From Myxococcales bacterium (GTDB lineage: Bacteria > Myxococcota_A > Polyangia > Haliangiales > Haliangiaceae), in assembly GCA_016717005.1 (NCBI GenBank), contig JADJUF010000022.1, positions 1 to 64,000 of the forward strand: a stretch of DNA of 64,000 nucleotides, written 5' to 3'. Made by a program: the position numbers and the translations under genes. Under the pieces are notes generated by a model. The model did not search any database and was not told the origin of the DNA. It was given only the letters and a program-made list of their open reading frames with translations. Of this stretch, positions 20,901-29,521 are shown piece by piece; position 1 is the first letter of the stretch, and each line of letters opens with the position of its first letter.

Positions 20901-23900
20901 CGGCCGCGCTCGTCGGTGACCGTGCCGGTGATCCGATACGGTCCGCTGGCGGGGGTCGCGAACGCGCAGGTGCTGGCGGCCGCGGTCGAGGTCAGCGTGC
21001 AGGTCTGCGGGTCGGCCTCGATCGTGACGACGTCGCCGTGGTCGCGCGTCGAGTCGAGCCGCGTCGCGTGGAGCGTGATCGGCTGACCGACCCGCGCTGC
21101 GCCGTCGAGGTCGACGTCGATCGCCTCGATCTCGATCGGCTGGCCTTGCGCGACGTACGGGCGCGCGGCGCGCAGGCCGAGGTACGCGCTCGCGGGGTGC
21201 ACGAGCAGCGAGGTGCTGGCGGACCAGGCCTGCCGGTTGACGTCGGTCACCGTCGCGGTGGCGGAGATCGACATCGGGGTCACCGGCTCGACGCCGAGGA
21301 GGTCGAGGTGCAACGTGTGGGCGCCGTCGGCGTCGGTCGTGCCGGCGTGGGTCCAGTCCTGCGGCTCCAGGGACGCGTGCCGGGCCCAGGCGCGCTGGCC
21401 CCGGACCCACCACGGGGTGTCGCGCCCGAAGCTGAAGTCGTCGCGGTTGGGCGGCACGAACACGGTCTCCTCGGCCCACACGTCCCAGCGGACCGCCGCG
21501 CCGGGCAACCCGCCGCCGGCGAAGTAGCGCGCGTCGACCGTCACGTCGGCGCTGCCGCCGACCACGGCGATGGCGTCGGCGGCGTGGGCGCTGACCTCGA
21601 ACTCGGGCCGACGGAACTCTTCGATCTGGAACTCGTGGGTCTCGGTGCCGTGGAGACCGCCGCGGGCGGCGAGCTCGACCTTCGCGCGCCCGAGGCGCGC
21701 CGTCGCCGGGATCGCGAACGCGAGATCGAACCCGCCGAGCGCGCTGACCTTCGCCGTGCCGCGGGCCAGCTCATGATCATCGTCGTCGAGCGCGCGGTAG
21801 GTCACCGACGACACCTGGCCGGCGACGCCGGCGAGGTCGCCGCCGGTGCGGCCCTGGGCCACGCGCAGCCAGCCCTTGACGTGGACGTCCTCGCCCGGTC
21901 GATAGACCCGGCGATCGTCGGTGACGTGCCAGCGCAGCTGGTCGTGCTGGGGCCGCTTGATCCACGCGGCGGACCAGTCGTACGCGAACCGGCCGGCGGG
22001 CACGAACGCGACGTCGTCGCCGCGCCGCGCTACCAGCAGCGCCGGGCCCCGCGCTGCGCGCTGCGCGAGCTTCAACACCGCGGTGCCGTCGGCGCCGCTG
22101 TGACCGGTGACACCGGTCGGCTCGATCGTCAGCGCCGCGTGGGCGACCGGCGCGCCATCGCTGAGCCGGCTGACCCAGGCGCGCAGCTCGTCGGCGTCGA
22201 CCGCGGCGTCGACGGCGAGCCCGGTGGCCTGGATCCAGACCTCGAGGCGCGGCGGCAGGCCCGGCGACGTCCACGGCGCGGGCTCGACCACGGCGATCAC
22301 GTGGCCCCGTCCGTCGCGCAGCGCCGGGGCGAGATCGAGCGCGGTCCTGGTCACCGCCGCGCCCGCGCCCGACACCGCGACCGCTCGGTCGAAGACCTTG
22401 GTGCCAGGCACCGGCGGCGCCGGCCGTCGATCCCATCGCGCCTCGATGTGCCGCGCGTAGGCACCGAAGTCCTTCGGCGTCACGGCGTAGAGCTGGACCT
22501 TGACGGCGGTGTAGCTGCGCGTGAACACGTCGAGGGTCGGGCGCGTGGCCGCGGGATCGACCACGAACATCGCCTCGGGCCCCCAGAAGTACGGCGTCGC
22601 GCCGCCGGTGGTCCACGTCAGCGCTGCGTCCTGCCCGAGCGTCTGGCCGAACGCGTCGACGAGCGCGCCCGCGAGGACCGCCGTGTAGCGCGTGTCGGCC
22701 GCGCCGGCGATCGTGATCGTGCGGCCGTCGATCTCGACCTGCGCGCCGGCCGGCGTGACCGCCACCTGATCGGCGTCGACGCGATCGCCGTCGAGCGGGT
22801 TGCTCAGCTCGATCTCGAACGATGCGCCCGGCGGACACGGATCGGCGCGGCACCCGGCCCGCGCGATCGCCAGCGGTGGATAGGTGCGGAACCCGAAGCG
22901 CTGGGCGTCGGGCGACCGGTCCGGGCCCTCGCGCGACGGCGTGCCCGGCCCGACGGAGATCTCGACGCGGGCGTCGGGTGGCAGCGGCGCGGTGGTCACG
23001 AACGCCAGCCAGCGATCGCCCGGCCCCGCGGCGACGGCGTCACCGATCAGGCGCTGCAGCGCGGCGTGCCGACCGATCTCGGCGGCGGTCGCCAGGCGGG
23101 TCGGGTGGGTCGCGCCGGCGGCGGTCACGGTGATCGTTTCGAGCACCGCCGCTGGATCGATCTGCTGATCGAACGCGACGAACATCGGCGCGTCGCGGGG
23201 CTGCGGGCCGTCGCCCGGCCAGGTGGTGACGATCCGCGGCGTCGGCGTGGTGAACGTGAAGCGCGTGCTCGTGGTCAGCGTCGCGCCGCTCGCCGCGGTC
23301 GCGCCCTTGGCGATCGTGACGGTGTACGTGGTCGCCTGCGGGAAGCGCGTGCCCGGATCGAAGGTCAGCGTCTGCGCCCCGAGCCATCGCCACTGCCCCG
23401 GCGGCGTGGGCGTCAGCGTCGCGGGGACGGCGGTCGCGGCGTCGTCCTGCGCGGTCACGGCGACCATGGGCTGCGAGAACGTGACCTGCAGCTGCGGCGC
23501 GGTCGGCACGTCACCAGCGGGCGCGTAGCGCACCACGGTCAGCGGCGCGCGGCGACCGACGCGCGGCGGTGCGGGCTGCGCGGGCGGCGGGAACACGCCT
23601 GCGATGGTCGTGCTCGAGCGCGGTGGCGGCGCACCAGCACGCAGCGCGAAGGGAACCGCGTCGGTCGGCGTGGCCCGGATGGGCGCGACGCGATCGAGGA
23701 CCGCCTGGGCGGCGGCGTCGTCGAGCGCGGTCGCGGGTGCGAGCTGAGACCGCACGGGCGCGGGCCGCGCGGCGGCACCGTCGGAGAGGCGCAGGGTCAG
23801 GCCGGTCGGCTCGACGGCAGGCGCGAGCGGCGCGCCGGCTGCGGCATTGACGACCGTGCGCGGGGCGCGCGCAGGGCGGGTCGGCCCACACGAGGTCGAC

Positions 23901-23956
23901 GAAAAAACCACCAGCGTCACCGCCGCGAGGACCCGGAACATGAGGCTGTGCTGCAT
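17948..23956 (-). CDS. Bacterial alpha-2-macroglobulin family lipoprotein
   Basis: This is a 2,002-residue protein, longer than the approximately 1,650 of E. coli YfhM. I chose the ATG at 23956 because GGAG lies 8 nt before it; a GTG at 23965 is possible. The N-terminus has a signal sequence ending FSSTSC, a likely if imperfect lipobox. Repeated macroglobulin (fibronectin-like) domains follow, a bait-like region sits mid-protein, and near residue 1505 FECAEQ is an intact C-x-E-Q thioester motif. The helical thioester domain after it has GGFGFWRRGDASWP. Family members are periplasmic protease traps that snare attacking enzymes, which suits a predator or its prey. No penicillin-binding protein 1C gene, the usual partner, is adjacent. 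Upstream is a dense palindrome array that may carry its control region. Confidence 0.93.
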   Translation of the reverse strand: MQHSLMFRVLAAVTLVVFSSTSCGPTRPARAPRTVVNAAAGAPLAPAVEPTGLTLRLSDGAAARPAPVRSQLAPATALDDAAAQAVLDRVAPIRATPTDAVPFALRAGAPPPRSSTTIAGVFPPPAQPAPPRVGRRAPLTVVRYAPAGDVPTAPQLQVTFSQPMVAVTAQDDAATAVPATLTPTPPGQWRWLGAQTLTFDPGTRFPQATTYTVTIAKGATAASGATLTTSTRFTFTTPTPRIVTTWPGDGPQPRDAPMFVAFDQQIDPAAVLETITVTAAGATHPTRLATAAEIGRHAALQRLIGDAVAAGPGDRWLAFVTTAPLPPDARVEISVGPGTPSREGPDRSPDAQRFGFRTYPPLAIARAGCRADPCPPGASFEIELSNPLDGDRVDADQVAVTPAGAQVEIDGRTITIAGAADTRYTAVLAGALVDAFGQTLGQDAALTWTTGGATPYFWGPEAMFVVDPAATRPTLDVFTRSYTAVKVQLYAVTPKDFGAYARHIEARWDRRPAPPVPGTKVFDRAVAVSGAGAAVTRTALDLAPALRDGRGHVIAVVEPAPWTSPGLPPRLEVWIQATGLAVDAAVDADELRAWVSRLSDGAPVAHAALTIEPTGVTGHSGADGTAVLKLAQRAARGPALLVARRGDDVAFVPAGRFAYDWSAAWIKRPQHDQLRWHVTDDRRVYRPGEDVHVKGWLRVAQGRTGGDLAGVAGQVSSVTYRALDDDDHELARGTAKVSALGGFDLAFAIPATARLGRAKVELAARGGLHGTETHEFQIEEFRRPEFEVSAHAADAIAVVGGSADVTVDARYFAGGGLPGAAVRWDVWAEETVFVPPNRDDFSFGRDTPWWVRGQRAWARHASLEPQDWTHAGTTDADGAHTLHLDLLGVEPVTPMSISATATVTDVNRQAWSASTSLLVHPASAYLGLRAARPYVAQGQPIEIEAIDVDLDGAARVGQPITLHATRLDSTRDHGDVVTIEADPQTCTLTSTAAASTCAFATPASGPYRITGTVTDERGRTNRTELIVWVAGGAATPADLDEEQVLLIPDATAYQPGDTAELLIRAPFYPAEGVLSVRRAGIVSSSRFTLTGPSRTLRVPIAESAAPSVHVQVDLIGAAARTAPAGQPGAALPPRPAYAVGTIDLPVPPTRRALAVTIHPRVAVAAPGAGTALEVTVADAAGRPVRGAEVAVLAVDEATLALTDARFEDPLDTFYRRRDADVTDHRLREFVRLMGAGDPFVAGDDRGLDSLPDEVTVVGDVDDDYTRNVPSGRTFGAVLGTAAGVPPKPITVRARLDPLAVFAPSVITDAAGRAVVPLTLPDNLTRYRLVALAVAGDRQFGKGESAITARLPLMVRPSAPRFLNVGDRFALPVVVQNQTAAALEVDVAVRATNATLTAGRGQRVTVPAHDRVELRFPVAVARPGTARFQIAATARAGSDAAEVALPVWTPATTEAFATYGQLDDGAVRLPVALPGAVAPAHGGLEIETSSTQREALTDALAYLVAYRFECAEQISARVGAIAELRDVLTTFAGPGRPTAAQLEARVATDLARLYALQNADGGFGFWRRGDASWPFLAVHVTNALVRARRAGFTVAAAPLDQALAYLRTIERRFPASYGPDVRRAITSYALATRALAGDRDVVRARGVIADAGGVDALPIEAAGWLLAVLAQRPDAATERAALRRTLDNRVTETAAEAHFTTTYADGAYLALASDRRADAVVLDALLAEDRTSPLIPKLAAGLLGHTTAGRWASTQENAVVLGALDQYVRAFERVTPAFVARIWLGDGYAGDHAFQGRTTERFALAIPIAAVAARASAGSADLIIAKDGPGRLYYRVALAYAPASLQLAAVDRGFAVTRRYEPVDDPGDVVRKPDGTWAIKAGARVRVRLALVADGPRDHVALVDPLPAGLEPQNPALAATGPTPPDPDDDDGRWWRPTWFEHQDLRDDRAEAFTARLPAGVHAYTYVARATTPGTFVVPPTRAEQMYQPEVFGRTATDTVVVE

Positions 23957-24141
23957 GGATGGCACTCCAACGGGGCCACCGCCTGGAGCGGTCTGACCTG
24001 ACGTGCGCGAGTCGATGTTCGCTGCTGACCGGCCCGCGCGCCAGTCGTCTCGTCGGGCGTCGCACGCGGCCGGAGGGGACGGTCTTGGACCACGTTTCGG
24101 GCGGCCGATCGTCGCCGTGCGGTCGCCCGGGGGCCGGGTGT

Positions 24142-24626
24142 CAGCCGATCGGGTGTCAGCCGATCGGCTGTCAGCCGATCGGAGCGTCAGCCGATCGGGT
24201 GTCAGCCGATCGGAGCCTCGCCCGGCGGGTGTCGCCGGTCGGGTGTCAGCCGATCGGAGCGCCCCGCCGGGGGGGTCAGCCCGGTCGCGGTGTCAGCCGA
24301 TCGGAGCTCGCCCCGGCGGGTGTCAGCCGGTCGGGTGTCAGCCGATCGGAGCTCGCCCGGGTCGGGTGTCAGCCGATCGGGTGGCAGCCGATCGGGTGGC
24401 AGCCGATCGGAGCCGCCGGTCGGGTGTCAGCCGATCGGGGCTCGCCCGGGTCGGGTGTCAGCCGATCGGGTGTCAGCCGATCGGAGCTCGCCCAGGTCGG
24501 GTGTCAGCCGATCGGGTGTCAGCCGATCGGTGTCAGCCGAACGGAACCTCGCCCGGTGTCGCCGGTCGGGTGTCAGCCGATCGGAGCCTCGCCCGGCGGG
24601 TGTCGCCGGTCGGGTGTCAGCCGATC
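24142..24626. repeat. Array of about 18 CAGCCGATCGG palindromic units
   Basis: About 18 exact and several near copies of TGTCAGCCGATCGG fill nearly 500 bp upstream of the macroglobulin gene. They alternate with GTGTCGCCGGTCGGG and GAGC(C)TCGCCCGG spacers. Each unit contains CCGATCGG, an 8-bp palindrome. Higher-order blocks are visible, such as CGGAGCCTCGCCCG followed by the GTGTCGCCGG spacer. Long open frames here are repeat translations, not genes. The array is iteron-like and shares its CGATCGGGTG core with the 10.6-kb array. Confidence 0.9.
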
Positions 24627-24769
24627 GGAGCCTCGCCCGCCGGGTGTCGCCCGGCCGGTGTCAGGTACGATCGTGACCGTTGGTTGGCAGGGACAGCGTG
24701 AAACCGCACATGGACGGGCGCGGGCGGCACGGGGGCGCAGCTGCTCCAGTGGGGACGTCCAGTGGGGAC

Positions 24770-25548
24770 AGGCTCCTGGGTCCCAACCCAATGTGATCAT
24801 TTCAGATTTCAGGCCTACCGCGTCAAACGAGGGGACATGATCGTGGGCCTCAACCATTCAAGATCAATAGGGAATTCTGTCGTACTGCAACGAATCAGCG
24901 GCAGCGCCAGTCCCGGCGCCGGGCGATTGGGGAACAGCCGATCGGGACGGCCAGGCGGCACGGAGGCGCAGCTGCCCCCAGTGGGGACAGGCTCCTGGGT
25001 CCCAACCCAATGTGATCATTTTAGATTTCAGGCGTACCGCGTCAGAATAGGGGACATGATCTTGGGCCTCAACCCTCCAAGACCAATGGGGAATTCTGGC
25101 GTACTGCAACGAATCATCGTCCAGTCCTGAGCGACCAGTCCCGAGCGACCTGGGGCCGGGCGATCGGGCCGCCATCACGGGGTCCCTGACCGGTCCCAGC
25201 GGCCGAGGGTCCGCGGATCGGGAGGCGGATCTTCGGAAGCCAGCATGCTCCGCGAACCTGACGGAGATTCAGGCGCGGTACGGCGTAAATCACTATTGAT
25301 TTCGATGTGTAGAGACCAAGGAGCCTGTCCCCGAGGTTGGTCCCAGCGGCCGAGGGTCCGCGGATCGGGAGGCGGATCTTCGGAAGCCAGCATGCTCCGC
25401 GAAGCTGACGGAGATTCAGACGCGGTACCTCGTAAATCACTATTGATTTCGAGGTGTTGAGACCTAGGATCCTGTCCCTTTTTCGGCCGCGGTAGGCCGA
25501 AATTCTATAGTGATGTCGATGGGTTGAGACCCAGGAGCCTGTCCCCGA
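24770..25548. repeat. Cluster of inverted-repeat (MITE/REP-like) elements bounded by GGGGACAGG / CCTGTCCCC
   Basis: Left ends GGGGACAGGCTCCTGGGTC occur near 24,773 and 24,984. Right ends, the reverse complement (GAGACC-AGGAGCCTGTCCCC forms), occur near 25,315, 25,465 (variant) and 25,525. Between them are two nearly identical blocks of about 140 bp (from about 24,770 and 24,982) and two of about 150 bp (from about 25,192 and 25,343). I see no coding gene. The structure is that of short non-autonomous elements nested or duplicated in place. Related ends reappear at 39.57-39.81 kb. Confidence 0.75.
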
Positions 25549-25554
25549 AAATGG

Positions 25555-25580
25555 CTGACGGCGCCGGGTGGCGCCGTCAG
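25555..25580 (-). terminator. Perfect 11-bp hairpin terminator for the YXWGXW lipoprotein gene
   Basis: CTGACGGCGCC, a 4-base loop and its exact reverse complement lie 20 bp past the stop of the minus-strand gene. Read on the minus strand, the stem is followed by CCATTTTC, a short T run. This is a plausible intrinsic terminator. Confidence 0.7.
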
Positions 25581-25599
25581 GGTGGCTGGAGGCTAGCGA

Positions 25600-26691
25600 C
25601 TAGCGGTGGTTGGGACGGGTCGGCGAGGAGGGCTCGCGGACGACGGGCGGAGCCGAGGGCTCACGGGGCGGCGGGGCCGAGCGGGTCGGCGGGGCCTGCG
25701 GCGTCCGCGCGGGCGGCGTGGGGGTCGCGCGGGTCGGCGGGGCCTGCGGCGTCCGGGCGGGCGGCGTGGTCCGGGCCGGGGGCGGCGCCGACGGCGTGAT
25801 GGTCCGGGGCCGCGGCGCGATCGGCTGGGGGGCCGGGCGCGACGGGCGGTCGGGCTGCTGCACCACCGGCGGGGCCGACGGCTCACGCGGGGGCGGCGCC
25901 GAGACCGGCGGCTGGGGCCGGGGCTGCGCCTGGATCGGCCGCGTCGGCGGGGGCGGCGTCGGACGGACCGGCCGCACCGGGGCCGGCTGATAGACCGGCG
26001 GGCGCGCCGGCGGCGGCTGCACCACCGGCGGGGCCGACGGCTCGCGCGGCGGCGGCACGTAGATCGGCGGCTGCGGCTGCGGCGGACGGACGATCGGCGG
26101 CTGCGCGACTGGGCCCTGCGGCTGGACGATCGGCGGCCGAGGCTGCGTGATCGGCGGCTGCACGACGGGCGGCCGGGGCTGGTTGCCCTGGACGATCGGC
26201 GGCCGGGGCTGGTTGCCCTGGACGATCGGCGGCCGGGTCGCGATCGGCGGCCGACCCTGACCGCGGTGGTCCTGGACCTGGGCGCGGGGCGGCAGCCGGT
26301 CCGGGGTCGACCAGTAGCCCGGGTAATAGACGTACTGACTGTTGGAGTAGTCGTAGTACGGCTGGACGTAGTAGTAGCCCGGCTGCTCCTGGACCCAGCG
26401 GCCCGACATCCAGACCCACTCGAAGCTGTTCCAGTGCCAGTACCCGTCGATCCAGACGTAGCCGTAGCCCGGCGACTGGGTCATCGACTCGTACAGAGCC
26501 GGGGGCGGCATGCTGCTGGCGTAGGCGACGGAGGGCTCCCCTACGTAGACGCCGCCTGACGCGTACATGCTGCCCGAGCTCGAGTAACCGTAACCTGCGT
26601 TCACGGGGCGTGCGTCGCGAACGACACACGCCTGGGCGGCGAACGCGAGGCCGGCGATTCCAAACAACTGTGCAAGGCGGCGCATCTTCAT
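25600..26691 (-). CDS. YXWGXW-repeat proline-rich lipoprotein
   Basis: This is a 363-residue protein with a strong Shine-Dalgarno (GGAGGAA) 4 nt before the ATG at 26691. The signal peptide ends FAAQAC, a lipobox-type site. Residues about 70-130 hold aromatic repeats (YVWIDGYWHW, WVWMSGRWVQ, YYYVQPYYDY, YYPGYW) of the YXWGXW type. The remaining 220 residues are a low-complexity Pro/Gln/Arg tail with recurring RPPIVQ and PPREPSAPPVV, likely extended across the periplasm or along the cell wall. The biochemical role of this family is unknown to me. It is the divergent neighbour of trpS. Confidence 0.82.
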   Translation of the reverse strand: MKMRRLAQLFGIAGLAFAAQACVVRDARPVNAGYGYSSSGSMYASGGVYVGEPSVAYASSMPPPALYESMTQSPGYGYVWIDGYWHWNSFEWVWMSGRWVQEQPGYYYVQPYYDYSNSQYVYYPGYWSTPDRLPPRAQVQDHRGQGRPPIATRPPIVQGNQPRPPIVQGNQPRPPVVQPPITQPRPPIVQPQGPVAQPPIVRPPQPQPPIYVPPPREPSAPPVVQPPPARPPVYQPAPVRPVRPTPPPPTRPIQAQPRPQPPVSAPPPREPSAPPVVQQPDRPSRPAPQPIAPRPRTITPSAPPPARTTPPARTPQAPPTRATPTPPARTPQAPPTRSAPPPREPSAPPVVREPSSPTRPNHR

Positions 26692-26786
26692 AAGTTCCTC
26701 CGGGACGGGTCTTCGACGGCGTGGAGCTGCGAAGGATTCAAAGTCTAGTTGACGCTGCTCCCGACAACAAGTACTCAGAAAGGCCC

Positions 26787-27767
26787 ATGAAAACGGTCTT
26801 CTCTGGGATCCAGCCGTCGGGTGATCTGCACATCGGCAACTACATCGGGGCGATTCGTAACTGGATCACTTTGCAAGACCAGTACCGATCCTTCTTCAGC
26901 ATCGTCGACTACCACGCCATCACCCAGGACTACGCGCCCAAGGAGATGAGCAGGCGGGTGTTCGACATGGCCACGGACATCCTGGCCCTCGGCGTCGACC
27001 CGGACAAGGCCGTCCTGTTCGTGCAGTCGATGGTGCCGGAGCACACCGAGCTGTGCTGGGTGTTCGACGCGGTGACGGGACACGGCGACCTCGAGCGGAT
27101 GACGCAGTTCAAGGATAAGTCGCAGAGCCAGCCCGACAACATCAACGCCGGCCTATTCCAGTACCCGGTGCTCCAGGCCGCCGACATCCTCCTCTACAAG
27201 GCCGAGCTGGTGCCCGTGGGCCAGGACCAGGTCCAGCACATCGAGCTGGCCCGGCGGATCGCGCGGTCGTTCAACCATCGCTGGGGCAAGGTGTTCCCCG
27301 AGTGCGAGCCGAAGCTGACGACGACGCCGAAAGTGCTCGGGCTCGACGGCCAGCAGAAGATGTCGAAGTCGCTCGGCAACCACATCCCGCTGTCGTCGAT
27401 CGAGGAGAAGCCGCTGCGCAAGCTGCTGAGCCGCGCCGTCACCGACGTCAAGCGGGTCGAGCGCACGGACCCGGGCGACCCCGACGTCTGCAACGTGTTC
27501 GCGTGGCACGGCATCTTCTCGACCGACGAGGATCGCGCGTGGGTGCGCGAGGGCTGCACCACCGCCGGCATCGGCTGCGTCGACTGCAAGGGCCGCCTGG
27601 CCGAGCGCATCCTCGCGCACTTCGGGCCGTACCGGGAGCGCCGGGCCGAGCTGGTCGCGCACCCCGAGCGCGTCCGGGACGCGCTCTACGCCGGCGCCGA
27701 GAAAGCGCGCGCGGTCGCACGGAAGACCATGGACGAGGTCCATCACAAGCTAGGCTTGTGGCGATGA
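26787..27767 (+). CDS. trpS: Tryptophan--tRNA ligase
   Basis: This is a 326-residue class I aminoacyl-tRNA synthetase, the normal length for bacterial TrpRS. The signature LHIGN (HIGH-type) is at residues 14-18 and KMSKS near 194. GDLERMTQFKDKS and the PVGQDQVQHIEL helix are typical of TrpRS and bind tryptophan and tRNA. The ATG at 26787 follows AGAAAGG, a reasonable ribosome site. It charges tRNA-Trp with tryptophan in the cytoplasm. The longer open frame upstream (from 26721) has lower GC and is not conserved. It stands alone, with no trp biosynthetic genes nearby. Confidence 0.97.
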   Translation: MKTVFSGIQPSGDLHIGNYIGAIRNWITLQDQYRSFFSIVDYHAITQDYAPKEMSRRVFDMATDILALGVDPDKAVLFVQSMVPEHTELCWVFDAVTGHGDLERMTQFKDKSQSQPDNINAGLFQYPVLQAADILLYKAELVPVGQDQVQHIELARRIARSFNHRWGKVFPECEPKLTTTPKVLGLDGQQKMSKSLGNHIPLSSIEEKPLRKLLSRAVTDVKRVERTDPGDPDVCNVFAWHGIFSTDEDRAWVREGCTTAGIGCVDCKGRLAERILAHFGPYRERRAELVAHPERVRDALYAGAEKARAVARKTMDEVHHKLGLWR

Positions 27768-27825
27768 CGGAGCCGACGTGGCGATGACGGAGCGGACGTG
27801 GCGAGACGCCCGCCGCGGTCGCGGC

Positions 27826-27852
27826 GGGGGGGGGGGGGGGGGGGGGGGGGGG
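27826..27852. repeat. Run of 27 consecutive G
   Basis: An uninterrupted poly-G of 27 bases lies between trpS and the NTF2-like gene. Such a tract is unstable and prone to sequencing length error. It is also a strong G-quadruplex candidate and could modulate the downstream gene. Confidence 0.95.
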
Positions 27853-27866
27853 CCGATGGAGCGACG

Positions 27867-28048
27867 TGGCGCTCGCGCTGACCTCCCGCCGCGGCGCGAT
27901 CGCGGCCGCCGCGCGCGCGGTGATGGCGATGGCGCGCGCGGCGACGATGGAGCCGACGTGGCGCTCGCGCTGACCTCCCGTCGCGGCGCGATCGCGGCCG
28001 CGGCGAGCGCGGTGATGGCGATGGCGCTCGCGGCGACGATGCTCGGGC
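27867..28048 (+). repeat. Tandem duplication of a gene 5' end (91 bp)
   Basis: Bases 27867-27957 and 27958-28048 are near-identical copies of the first 30 codons of the NTF2-like gene, each beginning GTGGCGCTCGCGCTGACCTC. The upstream copy runs out of frame with the gene into an ATG that precedes the second copy. Confidence 0.85.
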
Positions 28049-28410
28049 GCGGGTGCGGCGTCACGCGGCCCGGCCCCGAGGCGGCGGTGCGCGGCATGAT
28101 CCAGGCGGCGCGCGCCGGCGATCGCAAGGCGGTCTGGCGGCTGCTGTCGCCCCAGACCCAGCGCGCCCTCGAGGACCGCGCCCGCAAGGCCACCGATCTG
28201 GTCGGCGCCAGCACCCGCTACACGGCGCTCGATCTGATCAGCGTCGGCACCTCCGACGACGTGCCGCCGCCGACCGACGTGCGCGAGGTGTCGCGCTCCG
28301 GCGACCGCGCCGTGGTCGAGGTCGGCGGGCCGACCGGCCGCGCGCAGATCGAGGTCGTGCGCGTCGACGGACGCTGGCGGATCGATCTGCCCGCCTACCG
28401 CGCGCCCTGA
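27958..28410 (+). CDS. Secreted NTF2-like (DUF4878/SnoaL-type) protein
   Basis: This is a 150-residue protein. I chose the GTG at 27958 because its signal peptide (ALTSRRGAIAAAASAVMAMALAA) is intact from there; the frame is open upstream through the duplicated 5' end and poly-G. The mature part (EAAVRGMIQAARAGDRKAVW ... RVDGRWRIDLP) has the helix-then-sheet pattern and closing VDGRWRI strand of NTF2-like cone folds. It probably sits in the periplasm, perhaps membrane-anchored, since GRGCG follows the signal but is a poor lipobox. The function is unknown. It converges with the EF-hand lipoprotein gene, 10 bp apart. Confidence 0.65.
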   Translation: MALALTSRRGAIAAAASAVMAMALAATMLGRGCGVTRPGPEAAVRGMIQAARAGDRKAVWRLLSPQTQRALEDRARKATDLVGASTRYTALDLISVGTSDDVPPPTDVREVSRSGDRAVVEVGGPTGRAQIEVVRVDGRWRIDLPAYRAP

Positions 28411-28420
28411 GCGGCGGGCG

Positions 28421-29293
28421 TCAGAACTCGCCCGGCGCCGCGAGCAGCGCCGGCGCGCACTCGAACGGCACCGCGAGCGACACGCCGTCGCGGGTGCCGT
28501 CGCCGTCGAGCTCGACGTCGGCGCGCAGGAGCTGCTGGCCGAACGCCGCGACCTCGCTCGCGGTGACCTCGCCGTCGTGGTCCTCGTCGAAGAACTGGTG
28601 CGCGGCGGCCGTGAACGAGTGCTCCGGGTGCGCCGCCATGTGCGCGACGGTCTGCCGGCCGACCTGATCGAGCGCCGTGGCCAGGCCGGCGCGATCGAGG
28701 ACGCCGCCGATCCGCCCGCGGCACGGACCGCGCAGGTCGAGCTCGAGCCGGGCCTCGACCAGCGGGAACAGCACCGGCGGCTGATCGGGGAACAGCGGCA
28801 CGCGGATGACGGCCTCGCCGTACTGCGCCGTCAGGACGCCGGCCAGGATCTCGCCGGTCAGCTCGCCGTCGACCGCGCCGGGGCCGAGCCGATCGGTGCC
28901 GTCGTAGCTCGGCGGCGCGCCGCTCATGCTCCACAGCTGCCAGGCGACCGAGCGATCGTTGGCCAGCGAGTCGGCGCGCACGACGTGCCCGAGGATCGTG
29001 TCGCCGCGGCTGAGCTGCTGGAGGTTGGCGTCGTCGATCGCGAGGCCGAGCGACCCGAGCGCGCCGAGCAGCATGCCCGCCTGGTTCTCGGGCATGTCGT
29101 CGTCGTCGAAGTCGAAGCCGACCGCGCGCCAGTCGGCGCCGGAGGCGGGGAACACCCAGCCGTGCTGGATGAATGCGTAGTAGGCGCCGGTGGTGACGTC
29201 CGGGGGACCGTCAGCGACCGGCGCGTCGGTGCACGCGAGGAGCGAGGCGGCGGCGAAGGAGGCGACGAGCGGGGTGAGGCGTGCGCGAACCAT
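28421..29293 (-). CDS. EF-hand-containing lipoprotein, function unknown
   Basis: This is a 290-residue protein from an ATG at 29293. The signal peptide ends AASLLACTD, a good lipobox. The C-terminal third has an EF-hand loop FDEDHDGEVTASEVAAF, which should bind calcium, and another acidic stretch VELDGDGTRDGV. An earlier acidic run is FDFDDDDMPE. I do not recognise the rest, which alternates short strands and helices. It lies downstream of the ECF sigma operon in the same direction, but 147 bp past the ancestral end of the PDAQPW gene, so co-transcription is uncertain. Confidence 0.7.
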   Translation of the reverse strand: MVRARLTPLVASFAAASLLACTDAPVADGPPDVTTGAYYAFIQHGWVFPASGADWRAVGFDFDDDDMPENQAGMLLGALGSLGLAIDDANLQQLSRGDTILGHVVRADSLANDRSVAWQLWSMSGAPPSYDGTDRLGPGAVDGELTGEILAGVLTAQYGEAVIRVPLFPDQPPVLFPLVEARLELDLRGPCRGRIGGVLDRAGLATALDQVGRQTVAHMAAHPEHSFTAAAHQFFDEDHDGEVTASEVAAFGQQLLRADVELDGDGTRDGVSLAVPFECAPALLAAPGEF

Positions 29294-29440
29294 GCTGGTC
29301 GGTCCAGCAAACCACGTGCCGACGTGTTTTCGACCGGTTGAGGCCCGCGGGGGGCCAGAATCGGCGCTGGACCTGACAGCGGCGTCAGAGATCGAGCGCA
29401 AGCGCCGGCGCCAGGTCGCCGCCGGCGAGATCGACGTAGG

Positions 29441-29461
29441 CCTGACGGCGCGGCCGTCAGG
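29441..29461 (-). terminator. 9-bp perfect hairpin after the PDAQPW gene
   Basis: CCTGACGGC, GCG and GCCGTCAGG form a perfect stem. It starts at the point where the PDAQPW reading frame would end if its internal TAG were a sense codon, so it probably marks the original end of that gene. No T run follows. Confidence 0.45.
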
Positions 29462-29521
29462 GGTGCGCGTCGGCGCCCCAGGGCGGCGCGTCGGCGTCGA
29501 GGCCGCCGGGGGCCGCGTCAT

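Noticed and set aside
18074..24001. 1,975-residue plus-strand open frame opposite the macroglobulin gene
   Set aside because: It is an antisense shadow with Arg/Gly/Asp-rich composition and no motif. The minus strand encodes a full alpha-2-macroglobulin with thioester and signal peptide.
24142..24626. CRISPR array or plasmid-type replication origin
   Set aside because: The units have no unique spacers, and no replication initiator, partition genes or AT-rich stretch accompany them.
24003..24840. Repetitive open frames (SADRSVSRSG, QPIGCQPIG types) in the palindrome array
   Set aside because: They are translations of the CAGCCGATCGG array in three frames, with no start signal or conserved composition.
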